26,736 nt of DNA, from NCBI GenBank assembly GCA_038214535.1, contig JBBQRS010000065.1, positions 1-26,736 of the forward strand, read 5' to 3'. The position numbers and the translations under genes were made by a program. Positions 16,097 to 23,934 of the stretch are shown piece by piece; positions within the stretch are counted from its first letter, which is position 1; each line of letters begins with the position of its first letter. The stretch is from JBBQRS01 sp038214535. GTDB taxonomy: Bacteria; Chloroflexota; Anaerolineae; CG2-30-64-16. The notes below the pieces were generated by a model. The model ran no database searches. It was not told the origin of the DNA and saw nothing but the letters and a program-made list of their open reading frames with translations.

Positions 16097-16389
16097 TCCG
16101 CGTCGTGCTGCCGCATCATTTGCGTAACTTGGCGGGGGTTAACGGTGAGGTGATGCTCGACGTGGAGGCTCCCGTGACGCAGCGCGCCGTACTCGATGCG
16201 CTGGAAGCGGCTTACCCGACGCTGCGCGGGACGGTGCGCGACCATGCGACGGGCAAGCGCCGGGCGTTCCTGCGCTTTTTCGCCTGCAAGCAAGACCTAT
16301 CCCATGAGCCGCCCGATGCGCTCCTGCCGGACGCCGTCGCGTCGGGCGCGGAGCCGTTCGTCATCCTGGGCGCGATTGCCGGTGGGTGA
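16093..16389 (+). CDS. MoaD/ThiS-family ubiquitin-like sulfur carrier protein
   Basis: A 98-residue beta-grasp protein ending in Gly-Gly (ILGAIAGG), the C-terminus needed for adenylation and thiocarboxylation by MoeB/ThiF-type E1 enzymes. The N-terminal strand IRVVLPHHLRNLAG and the mid-region VLDALEAAYPTLRG are typical. No E1-like, molybdopterin, thiazole or cysteine-synthase partner is in the window. The ATG overlaps the TGA of the propeller gene (ATGA), so the two are translationally coupled. Its acceptor pathway is therefore unknown. Confidence 0.82.
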   Translation: MIRVVLPHHLRNLAGVNGEVMLDVEAPVTQRAVLDALEAAYPTLRGTVRDHATGKRRAFLRFFACKQDLSHEPPDALLPDAVASGAEPFVILGAIAGG

Positions 16390-16412
16390 CATGTTAACGA
16401 GGGAGGATAACT

Positions 16413-16898
16413 GTGTCTAGCGAATATCACGCTGATGCTAATAAAGATCGCGAGTTGGTGTTGACGCGCCTGATCCATGCGCCGCGCGAGAAGGTGTTCC
16501 GAGCCTGGACCGAACCGGAGTTGCTCAAGCAGTGGTTCACCCCCCGGCCCTGGACGACGCCGGTGGTCGAGACGGACGTGCGACCGGGTGGGTCGAGTCT
16601 GTTCGTGATGCGGGATCTCGATGGCAATGAATTCCCGAATCATGGCGTTTACCTGGAAGTGGTCGAGAATGAACGGCTCGTCTTCACGGATGCCTACACA
16701 GAGGCCTGGGTTCCGGCGGAGAAACCGTTCATGACAGTGACCCTGACCTTCGAGGATGCGGCTGGCGATACCCTGTACACGGCGCGAGCGCGTCACTGGA
16801 CGGTCGCTGATCGTGAGCAGCACGAACGCATGGGATTCTATGAAGGGTGGGGCAAGGCGACCGATCAGCTTGAGGACGTTGTCGCGAGGATGTCATAG
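16413..16898 (+). CDS. AHSA1/SRPBCC-family protein
   Basis: A 161-residue START-like fold of the AHSA1 (activator of Hsp90 ATPase homologue 1-like) family. Landmarks are the RLIHAPREKVFRAWTEPELLKQWF opening (read as IHAPREKVF and EPELLKQWF), a central GVYLEVVENERLVFTDAY, and a C-terminal helix HERMGFYEGWGKATDQLEDVV. In bacteria these proteins bind small hydrophobic ligands; the ligand is unknown. The start is GTG at 16413, with GGGAGG (16401-16406) at 6 nt. It follows the MoaD-like gene closely and is followed 9 nt later by the GyrI-like gene. Confidence 0.9.
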   Translation: MSSEYHADANKDRELVLTRLIHAPREKVFRAWTEPELLKQWFTPRPWTTPVVETDVRPGGSSLFVMRDLDGNEFPNHGVYLEVVENERLVFTDAYTEAWVPAEKPFMTVTLTFEDAAGDTLYTARARHWTVADREQHERMGFYEGWGKATDQLEDVVARMS

Positions 16899-16907
16899 GG
16901 TGAGAAA

Positions 16908-17369
16908 ATGATTGAGCAACCACAAATTACGCAGACTAGCGCCGTACAAACGGCGGTGATTCGGGTGACGATACCGCGCGATCAGATTCAAGAAGCGATG
17001 GGACCGGGCTATGAGGAACTGATGGCCGCGATTGCCGGGCAAGGCATCGGGCCGGCGGGGCCGTGGTATACGCATCACCTGTGCATGGACCCCGAGGTTT
17101 TTGATTTCGAGATCGGCGCGCCCGTGACGGCGCCGGTCACGCCCACGGGCCGCGTTCAGCCGGGCGAACTGCCCGCTGTGACGGCGGCGCGAACGGTCTA
17201 CCACGGGGTCTTCGATGGGTTGCCGGATGCGTGGGGCGAGTTTGAGACGTGGATCGCCGCGCAGGGACACGCCGAGAGACCGGACCTGTGGGAAGTGTAC
17301 GCAGTTGGCCCGGAGACAAGCGACGACCCGGCGGACTGGCGCACGGAGCTTTATCGCCCATTGGCGTAG
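16908..17369 (+). CDS. GyrI-like small-molecule-binding protein
   Basis: A 153-residue protein of the GyrI-like/AraC effector-binding domain type. ITQTSAVQTAVIRVTIPRDQI is the first strand pair (ITQTSAVQTA landmark), YEELMAAIAGQGI is the first helix, GPWYTHH and the repeat-half motif around ARTVYHGVFDGLPDAWGEFETWI give the second half, and WRTELYRPLA the conserved end. It has no DNA-binding domain, so it is a stand-alone ligand-binding form. It lies between the AHSA1 and VOC genes with tiny gaps, implying one transcript. Ligand unknown. Confidence 0.87.
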   Translation: MIEQPQITQTSAVQTAVIRVTIPRDQIQEAMGPGYEELMAAIAGQGIGPAGPWYTHHLCMDPEVFDFEIGAPVTAPVTPTGRVQPGELPAVTAARTVYHGVFDGLPDAWGEFETWIAAQGHAERPDLWEVYAVGPETSDDPADWRTELYRPLA

Positions 17370-17395
17370 TTGGCGCGGAAGTGAGGAGATCAGCG

Positions 17396-17794
17396 ATGCA
17401 ACAGATCACCACGTTTCTGATGTTCGTGGGGCAGGCCGAGGAGGCCATGCGCCTGTATATCTCGCTCTTCCCCGATTCGGAGATTGTGAGCATTTCACGC
17501 TATGGCGAGGGCGAAGAGGGCGCCGCGGGAACGGTGCGCCACGCCGTGTTTGCGCTCAACGGGCAAGACTTCATGTGCATAGACAGCGCGCCGGTACACG
17601 ACTTCACATTCACGCCGGCCATGTCATTGCATGTGACCTGCGCCACGGAGGGCGAGATCGCGGCGCTTTTCGCGGCGCTCGCGGAAGGCGGGCAAGTGTT
17701 GATGCCGCTGGACGTTTACCCCTTTGCGCGAAAGTATGCCTGGATCAACGACCGCTATGGCGTGTCCTGGCAACTATCGCTGCCGGCTGCTTGA
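17396..17794 (+). CDS. PhnB-like VOC superfamily protein
   Basis: A 132-residue protein with the PhnB-type VOC opening QQITTFLMFVGQAEEAMRLY, then SLFPDSEIVSISRYGEGE and LNGQDFMCIDS, and the ending DRYGVSWQLSL. VOC-fold proteins bind a metal and small substrates (for example glyoxalase, fosfomycin resistance, 3-demethylubiquinone-type), and this subfamily is uncharacterised. GAGGAG lies just before the ATG at 17396. A longer frame from 17249 overlaps the previous gene and is rejected. Members of this family often occur beside AHSA1 genes, as here. Confidence 0.87.
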   Translation: MQQITTFLMFVGQAEEAMRLYISLFPDSEIVSISRYGEGEEGAAGTVRHAVFALNGQDFMCIDSAPVHDFTFTPAMSLHVTCATEGEIAALFAALAEGGQVLMPLDVYPFARKYAWINDRYGVSWQLSLPAA

Positions 17795-17811
17795 GAATCA
17801 GGGAGAGATCA

Positions 17812-18219
17812 ATGGCAACACTGGATCGCACCAAGGACAACCCGTGGGTGTTGAAGACGCCGCCAAGAACGTCGGAATATACGATGCACGTGGAGGAGCG
17901 GGACGGCGCGCCGGTGCTTGTGTGTACGGTGGGCAAGACGGTCCTCCTATACGACGCGAGGTGCATCGAGGACCTGCACGCGATGCTCAAGGCGCAGGGC
18001 GATTGGATGCCGCTGGGGAGCGCCGATGAGCAGAAGCCGGCCGCGCCCGGCACGGTGGAAGCGTGGGGCCGGTCGCCGGACAACCCCGTCGGCGGCTGGT
18101 ATGGCCTGAAGAAAGGGCTGCGCGGCCGGTTTGGGATGTATGTGCCGCCCTTGATGGAGGCGCTTGGCCTGGCCGAGGTCGAGCACAATGCGAAGAACAA
18201 TCGGATGCGGGCGCTCTGA
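17812..18219 (+). CDS. Small conserved cytoplasmic protein (possibly DUF6855)
   Basis: A 135-residue protein with conserved-looking blocks: DNPWVLKTPPRTSEYTMH at the N-terminus, VGKTVLLYDARCIEDLHAML, DWMPLGSADEQKP, then SPDNPVGGWYGLKKGLRGRF and the ending HNAKNNRMRAL. I recognise this pattern as a conserved uncharacterised family, probably the one named DUF6855, but am unsure of the number. No catalytic motif is evident. GGGAGAG precedes the ATG. The stop codon lies inside a dispersed intergenic repeat (18209-18235), so the last three codons come from it. Convergent with the permease gene at 18242. Confidence 0.72.
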   Translation: MATLDRTKDNPWVLKTPPRTSEYTMHVEERDGAPVLVCTVGKTVLLYDARCIEDLHAMLKAQGDWMPLGSADEQKPAAPGTVEAWGRSPDNPVGGWYGLKKGLRGRFGMYVPPLMEALGLAEVEHNAKNNRMRAL

Positions 18220-18235
18220 CGAGCGCGCTACGAAC
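18209..18235. repeat. Copy of the 27-nt repeat also at 2758-2784
   Basis: Identical to 2758-2784 except for one base. The left part encodes the final residues and stop of the upstream gene; the right part ends in GCGCTACGAAC. Confidence 0.75.
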
Positions 18236-18241
18236 CGGCGG

Positions 18242-19123
18242 TCAGCCTTTGAGCGCGCCGGCGACTAGGCCGCGGGTGAAGTATTTCTGGCCGAAGATGT
18301 AGAGCAGGAGCATCGGCAGGCTGGCCATGATCATGCCGGCCATGGCAACGGGCACGTCGGAGTTGTAGCGCGAGCCGAAGACGGTGATGCCGACCATCAG
18401 GGTGCGCTTCTCGTCGGTAGGCAGCAAGACGAGCGCGATCAGCAGGTCGCTCCACACCCAGAGCGAGTTGACGACGACGAGGGTGACAAGCGCCGGGGCC
18501 GAGAGCGGGACGAGAATCTTCATCAGAATGCCGAGTGAGGTTGCGCCGTCAATCAGCGCCGATTCCACGATCTCATGCGGGATGGTGCGGAAGAAGTTGG
18601 TGAGCATGTAGACGGCGAACGGCGTGATCAGCCCGGCATAGACCAGGATGGCCGACGCATATGAGCCGCTCATGTCCATCCGGCTGAAGAAGATGAAGAG
18701 CGGAATGATCATCACAACGGGCGGGATGACCATCAGCGCGGTGATGATGGCGAGCAGCGGCGTTTGGGCGCGGAAACGCATCCGCGAGAAGGCGAACGCG
18801 GCGAGCGCCGCGACGACGGTCGAGAGCAACACCGCGCCCACCACCATAATCAGGCTGTTGCCGAACCAGAGGAAGAACCGCCCGCCGCGCAACGCGGTGG
18901 TGAAGTTCTCGAAGTAGAAGGGGCTGGGCAGCCCCAGCTTGTCCGCCGAATAGTTTGTTTGCGTTTTGAAAGGTGTGATGAGCAGGAAATAGCCGGGGAA
19001 GAGGATCAGCAGGGCAAAGAAGATTAGAAAGAGTTGCTTGACGATGTCGAACCAGTCTATGCGGCGGCCTTCTTTTGGGGCCGGGGTCTCAAGTACTACG
19101 GAAACGGGCGTTTCGGTGGTCAT
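18242..19123 (-). CDS. Carbohydrate ABC transporter permease (MalG type)
   Basis: A 293-residue inner-membrane permease, with six transmembrane segments beginning near residue 27 (IVKQLFLIFFALLILFPGYFLL). The EAA loop that docks the ATPase reads ESALIDGATSLGILMKILVPLSAPAL near residue 195. It forms a heterodimer with the upstream permease. The start overlaps the upstream stop by ATGA. It is the last gene of the operon; no ATPase follows, so a shared MsmX/MalK-type ATPase elsewhere must energise transport. Confidence 0.93.
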   Translation of the reverse strand: MTTETPVSVVLETPAPKEGRRIDWFDIVKQLFLIFFALLILFPGYFLLITPFKTQTNYSADKLGLPSPFYFENFTTALRGGRFFLWFGNSLIMVVGAVLLSTVVAALAAFAFSRMRFRAQTPLLAIITALMVIPPVVMIIPLFIFFSRMDMSGSYASAILVYAGLITPFAVYMLTNFFRTIPHEIVESALIDGATSLGILMKILVPLSAPALVTLVVVNSLWVWSDLLIALVLLPTDEKRTLMVGITVFGSRYNSDVPVAMAGMIMASLPMLLLYIFGQKYFTRGLVAGALKG

Positions 19124-20001
19124 GACGCCTCCCCTCCCTCGGTCCGTTGGCGCAGGGTGAAGAGCGGGATGATAAATATGAGGGTGATCAGGAACAGCAC
19201 GACGGCGACCGCGGAAGCCATGCCGGGGAGCGAATTGCGGAACGCGAAGTTATAGATGTAAAGCTCCATGACCTGTGTCGCGTTGCCCGGTCCACCGCGC
19301 GTGATGACATAGACGAACGGGAAGACCCACGCCAGCATGGTGATGATGTTGATGACCACATAGAATTCGGTGACGTCTTTAAGCTGGGGCAGGGTGATGT
19401 ACCACAGGCGTTGGCCCCAATTGGCCCCGTCAATTTTCCCCGCATCCTCTAATTCTTCGTTGAGGCTGAGCAGGCGCGCCAGGTATAACACGATGCCGAA
19501 GCCCAACTCGCGCCAGATGATGACGAACATCAGCGTCCAGAGCGCCAGATTGCTGCTGCCCAGCCAGTCGAGCGCCAAACGATCTAGCCCGATGCCGCGC
19601 AGTAGTTGGTTCACGGCGCCGTTGAGCGAGAGCATGTTGCTGAAGACGATGCCGATGACGGGGATGGCGAAGATGTAGGGCGCAAAGTAGAGCGTGCGAT
19701 AGAAGCGCCAGCCGCGTACCTGTTCATGTAGCAACACGGCGATGAGGATCGAGAGGATCACCAGGATAGGCACGGCCAACAGGAGCAGTGCGTTGTGCTT
19801 CAGCGCCAGGTGAAAGACGTCATCCTTGAACACTTGCCGGTAATTCTCGAAGCCGATGAACGGGCCGGTCGCGCCGCGGATGCGCCGCATGCTGAAGTCG
19901 AAGATTTTGACCAGCGAATAGCCGAAGACGAAGGTCAGCAGCGCCAGCATGGGGGCGAGAAAAAGAAATGGCGTTAAACGGTGGGTGCGAAGCATGGGCA
20001 T
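19120..20001 (-). CDS. Carbohydrate ABC transporter permease (MalF/UgpA type)
   Basis: A 293-residue inner-membrane permease with six predicted helices (first PFLFLAPMLALLTFVFGY near residue 11). The EAA loop is LEDAGKIDGANWGQRLWYITLPQL, near residue 190. It pairs with the MalG-type permease and receives substrate from the lipoprotein encoded upstream. The start at 20001 has no strong ribosome-binding site; Met3 is an alternative. A perfect hairpin (20023-20054) between the binding-protein gene and this start probably lowers its expression relative to the binding protein. Confidence 0.93.
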   Translation of the reverse strand: MPMLRTHRLTPFLFLAPMLALLTFVFGYSLVKIFDFSMRRIRGATGPFIGFENYRQVFKDDVFHLALKHNALLLLAVPILVILSILIAVLLHEQVRGWRFYRTLYFAPYIFAIPVIGIVFSNMLSLNGAVNQLLRGIGLDRLALDWLGSSNLALWTLMFVIIWRELGFGIVLYLARLLSLNEELEDAGKIDGANWGQRLWYITLPQLKDVTEFYVVINIITMLAWVFPFVYVITRGGPGNATQVMELYIYNFAFRNSLPGMASAVAVVLFLITLIFIIPLFTLRQRTEGGEAS

Positions 20002-20022
20002 CCAATCCGGGGTATGGGATAG

Positions 20023-20054
20023 GTTCGTCCCCGTCTCTTCAGACGGGGACGAAC
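20023..20054 (-). other. Intercistronic hairpin between the binding-protein and permease genes
   Basis: Arms 20023-20036 and 20041-20054 are fully complementary over 14 bp around a 4-nt loop. It lies just after the binding-protein stop codon. Such hairpins commonly protect the upstream mRNA, giving more binding protein than permease; no T-run indicates full termination. Confidence 0.7.
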
Positions 20055-20062
20055 AGGGTCAT

Positions 20063-21520
20063 TTACACTTTCGCGAGGTCGGCGGCCCAGGCCTTGTAGT
20101 TCTCGACCATATCGGGGTTCTGTTCTTTCCACTTCTGCGTGACGGCGTAGGCGTTTTCGCCGGCTTGCGTGCCGTTGTACTCGCCGCCAATGATCTTCTG
20201 CGAGTTGACGAACATCGCGTCGGTCCAGAAGAGGACGGGCATCAGGTTGGCGATGTAGGGCACGGCGTCCTTGTTGGCGACCCAGGTCTGCCACACCGTT
20301 TTGAACGGCTCATCCTTGATCTGGGTTGCGCCGTCCCATGAGGTATCGGTGGGCAGGGCGCGCACTTCGTTATAGAGGGCGTTGACGCGCTCGGGGTCAT
20401 GGAGGAAGGTCAGGAAATCGGCGGCGACCTGCTTGCTTGCGCTTTGCGAGGAGATGCCGAGACCCTGTGAGTCGGCGATGGGGAGGTTGTTCATTGCGCC
20501 CGCGCCGCTGACCGGGAAGACCATCGCACCGACTTTCTCCATGCCGAGCGTTTCGACCTGTTTGCCGATGAGCGGCACGACGACGGCGGTCATCGCGCCC
20601 TTGCCACTGCCGAAGAGGTCAATGCCGGGGTAGAGGTCAATGGAGAGCATATCGTCGTTGATGACGCCGGCCCGCCAGATTTCATCGAGTTTGGTCCAGT
20701 GGTCGTAGTAGCGCGGCTCGCGCCAGTCAAGTTCGCCGATGAAAAGGTTGACGGCATCGGCCGCCGTGTCGAGGTTGGGGGTGAGGCCATGACCCATGTA
20801 CCATTCGCCCCAGGGGCCGTCTTTCAGCCCGCCGGTGATCGGTGTGTAGCCTGTGGCCTTGAGAGCCTCACATGCCTTGAGCAGCTCATCCCACTCCGTG
20901 GGCGGGGCTTCGGGGTTGAGACCGGCATCGGCGAACATCTCTTTGTTGTAGAGCCAGCAGGGCGCGGCGCTGTACCAGCCGATGCGGTACTGCTTGCCGG
21001 CGAAGACGCTGAGCGCAGTCGCGCCGGAGTTCTTTAGCACATCGGTCGGGATCAGATCGTCCAGCGGCTCCAGATAGTCGAGCCAGACGCTTTCCATGTG
21101 ATAAATGCCATTCCAGAGGAACTGGATGTCGGGGGCGTTCTTGGCGGCGGAAGCGGTCTGGAATTCGGGGATGACGGACGCGTTGTCTTGCAGGGTCATC
21201 TCCACGGTGTTGCCGGATTTTTCCTTGTACATCTCCGCGCTGGCCTTGAGCCACTTCTCGAGGCCGGGGGCTTCCTGCTCGCCCCACCACCACATCTTGA
21301 GGGTTGTGGCGGCCTGGGCGGGCGCTTCGGCGATCGGTTCCTCGACGGTAGGCGCTTCAGCAGCCGCTTCGGCATCCGCCGGGGCGGCCGGGGCAGCGGG
21401 AACGGCGGCAGGCGCGGCGCAGCCCTGGATGAAGGCGCCGGCGCTGACGAAGGCCAGACCGGAGCCGGCCAGCTTGAGGAACGAGCGTCTGGAATAACGT
21501 TTGTTAGTGGGCGTGTCCAT
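20063..21520 (-). CDS. Extracellular sugar-binding lipoprotein, Tat-exported
   Basis: A 485-residue ABC solute-binding protein of the carbohydrate (family 1) type. The N-terminus holds a twin-arginine motif SRRSFLK at residues 10-16, a hydrophobic stretch, and a lipobox IQGC with Cys34 as the lipidated residue, followed by an Ala/Pro/Glu-rich linker to about residue 70. The mature domain opens TLKMWWWGEQEAPGLEKW and includes DIQFLWNGIYHMES and the C-terminal helix region. The binding pocket appears rich in Trp (WWWG, GEWYMGH, LDWREPRYYDHW), consistent with sugar stacking. GGGAGGG precedes the ATG. It delivers substrate to the two downstream permeases. Confidence 0.92.
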   Translation of the reverse strand: MDTPTNKRYSRRSFLKLAGSGLAFVSAGAFIQGCAAPAAVPAAPAAPADAEAAAEAPTVEEPIAEAPAQAATTLKMWWWGEQEAPGLEKWLKASAEMYKEKSGNTVEMTLQDNASVIPEFQTASAAKNAPDIQFLWNGIYHMESVWLDYLEPLDDLIPTDVLKNSGATALSVFAGKQYRIGWYSAAPCWLYNKEMFADAGLNPEAPPTEWDELLKACEALKATGYTPITGGLKDGPWGEWYMGHGLTPNLDTAADAVNLFIGELDWREPRYYDHWTKLDEIWRAGVINDDMLSIDLYPGIDLFGSGKGAMTAVVVPLIGKQVETLGMEKVGAMVFPVSGAGAMNNLPIADSQGLGISSQSASKQVAADFLTFLHDPERVNALYNEVRALPTDTSWDGATQIKDEPFKTVWQTWVANKDAVPYIANLMPVLFWTDAMFVNSQKIIGGEYNGTQAGENAYAVTQKWKEQNPDMVENYKAWAADLAKV

Positions 21521-21574
21521 TAGAATTTTCCCTCCCTTGAGTGTATGTCGGTAAAACGATGGAGTTATCGTGTG

Positions 21575-22810
21575 TCAACGAACCTCCTTCCATGCCTCAA
21601 TCATGGCCTGCACGTTTTCCCAGGGCGTATCGGGGAAGATGGCGTCCACGGGCGCAAGGACGAAGCCGTCGGGGCCGAGCGTGCTCATTGCGCCGCGAAC
21701 GGCCTCACGGATTTGCCCGGGCGTGCCTGAACCGAGCGTGATGGCGCTGTTGACGCCGCCGGCCAGGGCCACCTTGCCCTGGAAGCGCTCTTTGACCTGC
21801 GCCAGGTTCGTGGTGTCTTGCACCGGGTCTACGTAGTAGAGCAGGTCTACTTTGGCGTCAATGAGGGAGTCAGCCATCGTGGCCGCGCCCATCGTCATGG
21901 TGTAGGCGAACTTTACCCCCGCGGAGTGCGCCATGCCGGCCAGGTTGGCGAGGATGGGTTGCAGGTAGCGTTTGAAGAGGCGGGGCGACCAGAAGTCGGT
22001 GGAACTGTACCAGCCGCGCTGGGCGACCACATCCACGCCGCCCACGTCGAGCAGGATTTCGGTGCGCCGCCGGTCGAAATCGGCGACGATGTCAATCACT
22101 TCCTGGAAGAAGTCAGGTTGCGTCATGGCGGCCATGACGGCGGGTTCGACGCCCATGAGCCAGGCGACCAAGTCCATGCCGAAGCCGCTCCAGCCTTGCA
22201 CGAGGACGCCTTCGCGGTCGGCAAAGGCGCGCACCTGCTTCATGCGATCCCGGTAATTCGCGAGCAGCTCGACGTTGGGGTCGGCCAGCAGGTAGCGCAC
22301 TTTGGGCAGATCGTCTGGCCCGGCGACGGCGTGTTTGATGGCGCGCGGGATGTTGAAATCTTCAATCAGCGGGACGTTGCGAGGTTGGATCACCCAGCCC
22401 GGTTCCATATCCTCTGCGGTGTCGCGGACGGCGTGGCGCAGGGTTCCGGCGGGCGTGTCATACTCGCGCCAGAGGACGGCGTATTCTTCGCCGCCGGCAG
22501 GGGCGTCATGGCCGTCGCGGGTCGTCACCGACGGGTCCACGCTCCACGGAACAGACACCTCGATCACGTCGTCCACGCCGAGGCTCTTCCAGGCAAGGAC
22601 GCGCGCGAAGTCGTCATCGTGGAAGGACCAGGGCGTGGGGAAGGTGTGCAGGTGTTCGAGCCGGCCAGTGTACCAGAAGGGTACGTCGTGGCCGTCCCGC
22701 TGCCAGCCAAGCCCGGGCGGCGCGGGGAACCCGAAGCACCAGAAGGTGAGCGGAACATAGTCGGGCGCGCCGCCGCTGATGGCGGTGAGCATGCGCTCGC
22801 GTGAATTCAT
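21575..22810 (-). CDS. Uroporphyrinogen decarboxylase/methyltransferase-superfamily protein
   Basis: A 411-residue (beta/alpha)8 protein of the UroD/MtaA/CmuA superfamily. It opens NSRERMLTAISGGAPDYVPL, where true UroD has its substrate RRP motif region; the family hallmark PVDAIFPDTPWENVQAMIEAW, near residue 390, is the canonical C-terminal end. It is much longer than HemE, lies in a sugar operon and lacks heme-gene neighbours, so porphyrin decarboxylation is unlikely. Related proteins act in methyl transfer or as uncharacterised catabolic enzymes. It starts 4 nt after the stop of the xylose-isomerase-like gene. Substrate unknown. Confidence 0.82.
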   Translation of the reverse strand: MNSRERMLTAISGGAPDYVPLTFWCFGFPAPPGLGWQRDGHDVPFWYTGRLEHLHTFPTPWSFHDDDFARVLAWKSLGVDDVIEVSVPWSVDPSVTTRDGHDAPAGGEEYAVLWREYDTPAGTLRHAVRDTAEDMEPGWVIQPRNVPLIEDFNIPRAIKHAVAGPDDLPKVRYLLADPNVELLANYRDRMKQVRAFADREGVLVQGWSGFGMDLVAWLMGVEPAVMAAMTQPDFFQEVIDIVADFDRRRTEILLDVGGVDVVAQRGWYSSTDFWSPRLFKRYLQPILANLAGMAHSAGVKFAYTMTMGAATMADSLIDAKVDLLYYVDPVQDTTNLAQVKERFQGKVALAGGVNSAITLGSGTPGQIREAVRGAMSTLGPDGFVLAPVDAIFPDTPWENVQAMIEAWKEVR

Positions 22811-22814
22811 CTGT

Positions 22815-23849
22815 TTATTTTCCCATCAGGTGGCTGAGGATCAGCCAGTCGAGTTCTTCGTAATCGCGGGCGGCGATCAGGGCGTCAACCTGGGCGTTGT
22901 CGAGGGAGCGTGAGACTTCGAGCAGGCGCAGGAACATCTGGAGGCTGTTGCTCAGGTGTTTGGTCGCCAGTTCCGCGGGCTGGGTGCGCATAGCCTTTAC
23001 GTCGAGGCCGATCATGCCCTTATCCCAGAAGTGATTCTGGTCGAGGACGCGCACCTGGTTGAAGGCGCGGCGCAGATCCACGGAGCCGAACGATTTGTCC
23101 TGGTCGAACTTCAGGCCGTTCTGGTCGTTGAGGTGGACGCTCAGCAGCTTGTCGAAGGCCAGCGCAAAGCCGATTTCGTCGGACGGGTCGAGGCCGACGA
23201 GGACGGAGTGGGCCGATTCCATCAGCACGCCGCAGCGCGCCGGGTCGTCGCTGAGCAGGCCGAGGGCCAGCGCATGGCCCATCGTCGGGATGTAGGCGTG
23301 GTCCATCGGCTCGTTGGGTTTCGGCTCGACCGCGACGCGGATCCTAGGATCGTAGGCGAGGATCGCGTTGACGGCGTCGAGGATGAAGTGCGCCGATTTG
23401 ACCGGGTTCTTGGACTCGCGGATGTAGGTGCCTTCGCGCGCCAACCAGAGCACGATCAGGTCGCAGCCGAGCTCGTTGGCGATGTCAGCGCATTTCTTGG
23501 TGCGCTCGACGGCGTAGGCGCGGTTGGCGGCGTCGTTCGATGTGTAGCCGCCGTCAATGGTGCGCGGGTCGAACCAGAGGCGCGGGGCGACGAATTCGGC
23601 GACGAGGCCGTAGTCGTCGAGTTGCTGCTTAACGGCTTTAGCCCTTGCGCGTAATTCCGCGACGCTCAGGCCGTCGAGGTTGGGCACGGCGTCATCATCG
23701 TGGAACTGGACGGCGTCGAAGCCGAGGTCCTTGTAGATGGGCAGTTTGTCGGCGAAGTCAATGGGTTCGCGCACATCGGGGCCGAAGGGGTCGCCGCCCT
23801 CGCTGATGTTCCAGGGGCCGAACGAGAAACGATAGCCATACTTTTCCAT
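22815..23849 (-). CDS. Xylose-isomerase-like TIM-barrel sugar isomerase
   Basis: A 344-residue TIM-barrel protein with the class I xylose isomerase active-site pattern. The opening FSFGPWNISEGGDPFGPDVR and HDDDAVP (His50, Asp53) match the family. Metal ligands appear at Glu175 in VEPKPNEP, Glu211 and His214 in MESAHS, Asp242 in HLNDQNG, and Asp249/Asp251 in FDQDKSFG, with Asp283 at GLDVKAMR. The segment 143-180 is divergent and the protein is shorter than XylA, so the substrate may not be xylose. It is transcribed between the FucI-like and UroD-like genes. A palindrome lies in its leader. Confidence 0.82.
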   Translation of the reverse strand: MEKYGYRFSFGPWNISEGGDPFGPDVREPIDFADKLPIYKDLGFDAVQFHDDDAVPNLDGLSVAELRARAKAVKQQLDDYGLVAEFVAPRLWFDPRTIDGGYTSNDAANRAYAVERTKKCADIANELGCDLIVLWLAREGTYIRESKNPVKSAHFILDAVNAILAYDPRIRVAVEPKPNEPMDHAYIPTMGHALALGLLSDDPARCGVLMESAHSVLVGLDPSDEIGFALAFDKLLSVHLNDQNGLKFDQDKSFGSVDLRRAFNQVRVLDQNHFWDKGMIGLDVKAMRTQPAELATKHLSNSLQMFLRLLEVSRSLDNAQVDALIAARDYEELDWLILSHLMGK

Positions 23850-23884
23850 TGAGATGTTCTCCTTGCGAGATAAGTTGTTGAGCG

Positions 23885-23925
23885 AGAAACCGGGTTTCTT
23901 CGGCGAAGCCGGAAACCCGGTTTCT
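23885..23925. repeat. Intergenic palindrome, AGAAACC/GGTTTCT family
   Basis: Arms 23885-23897 and 23913-23925 are perfect 13-bp complements. The 15-nt loop holds a smaller CTTC/GAAG hairpin. The arm sequence recurs at 1092-1124. Confidence 0.75.
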
Positions 23926-23934
23926 GCCGGGTGA

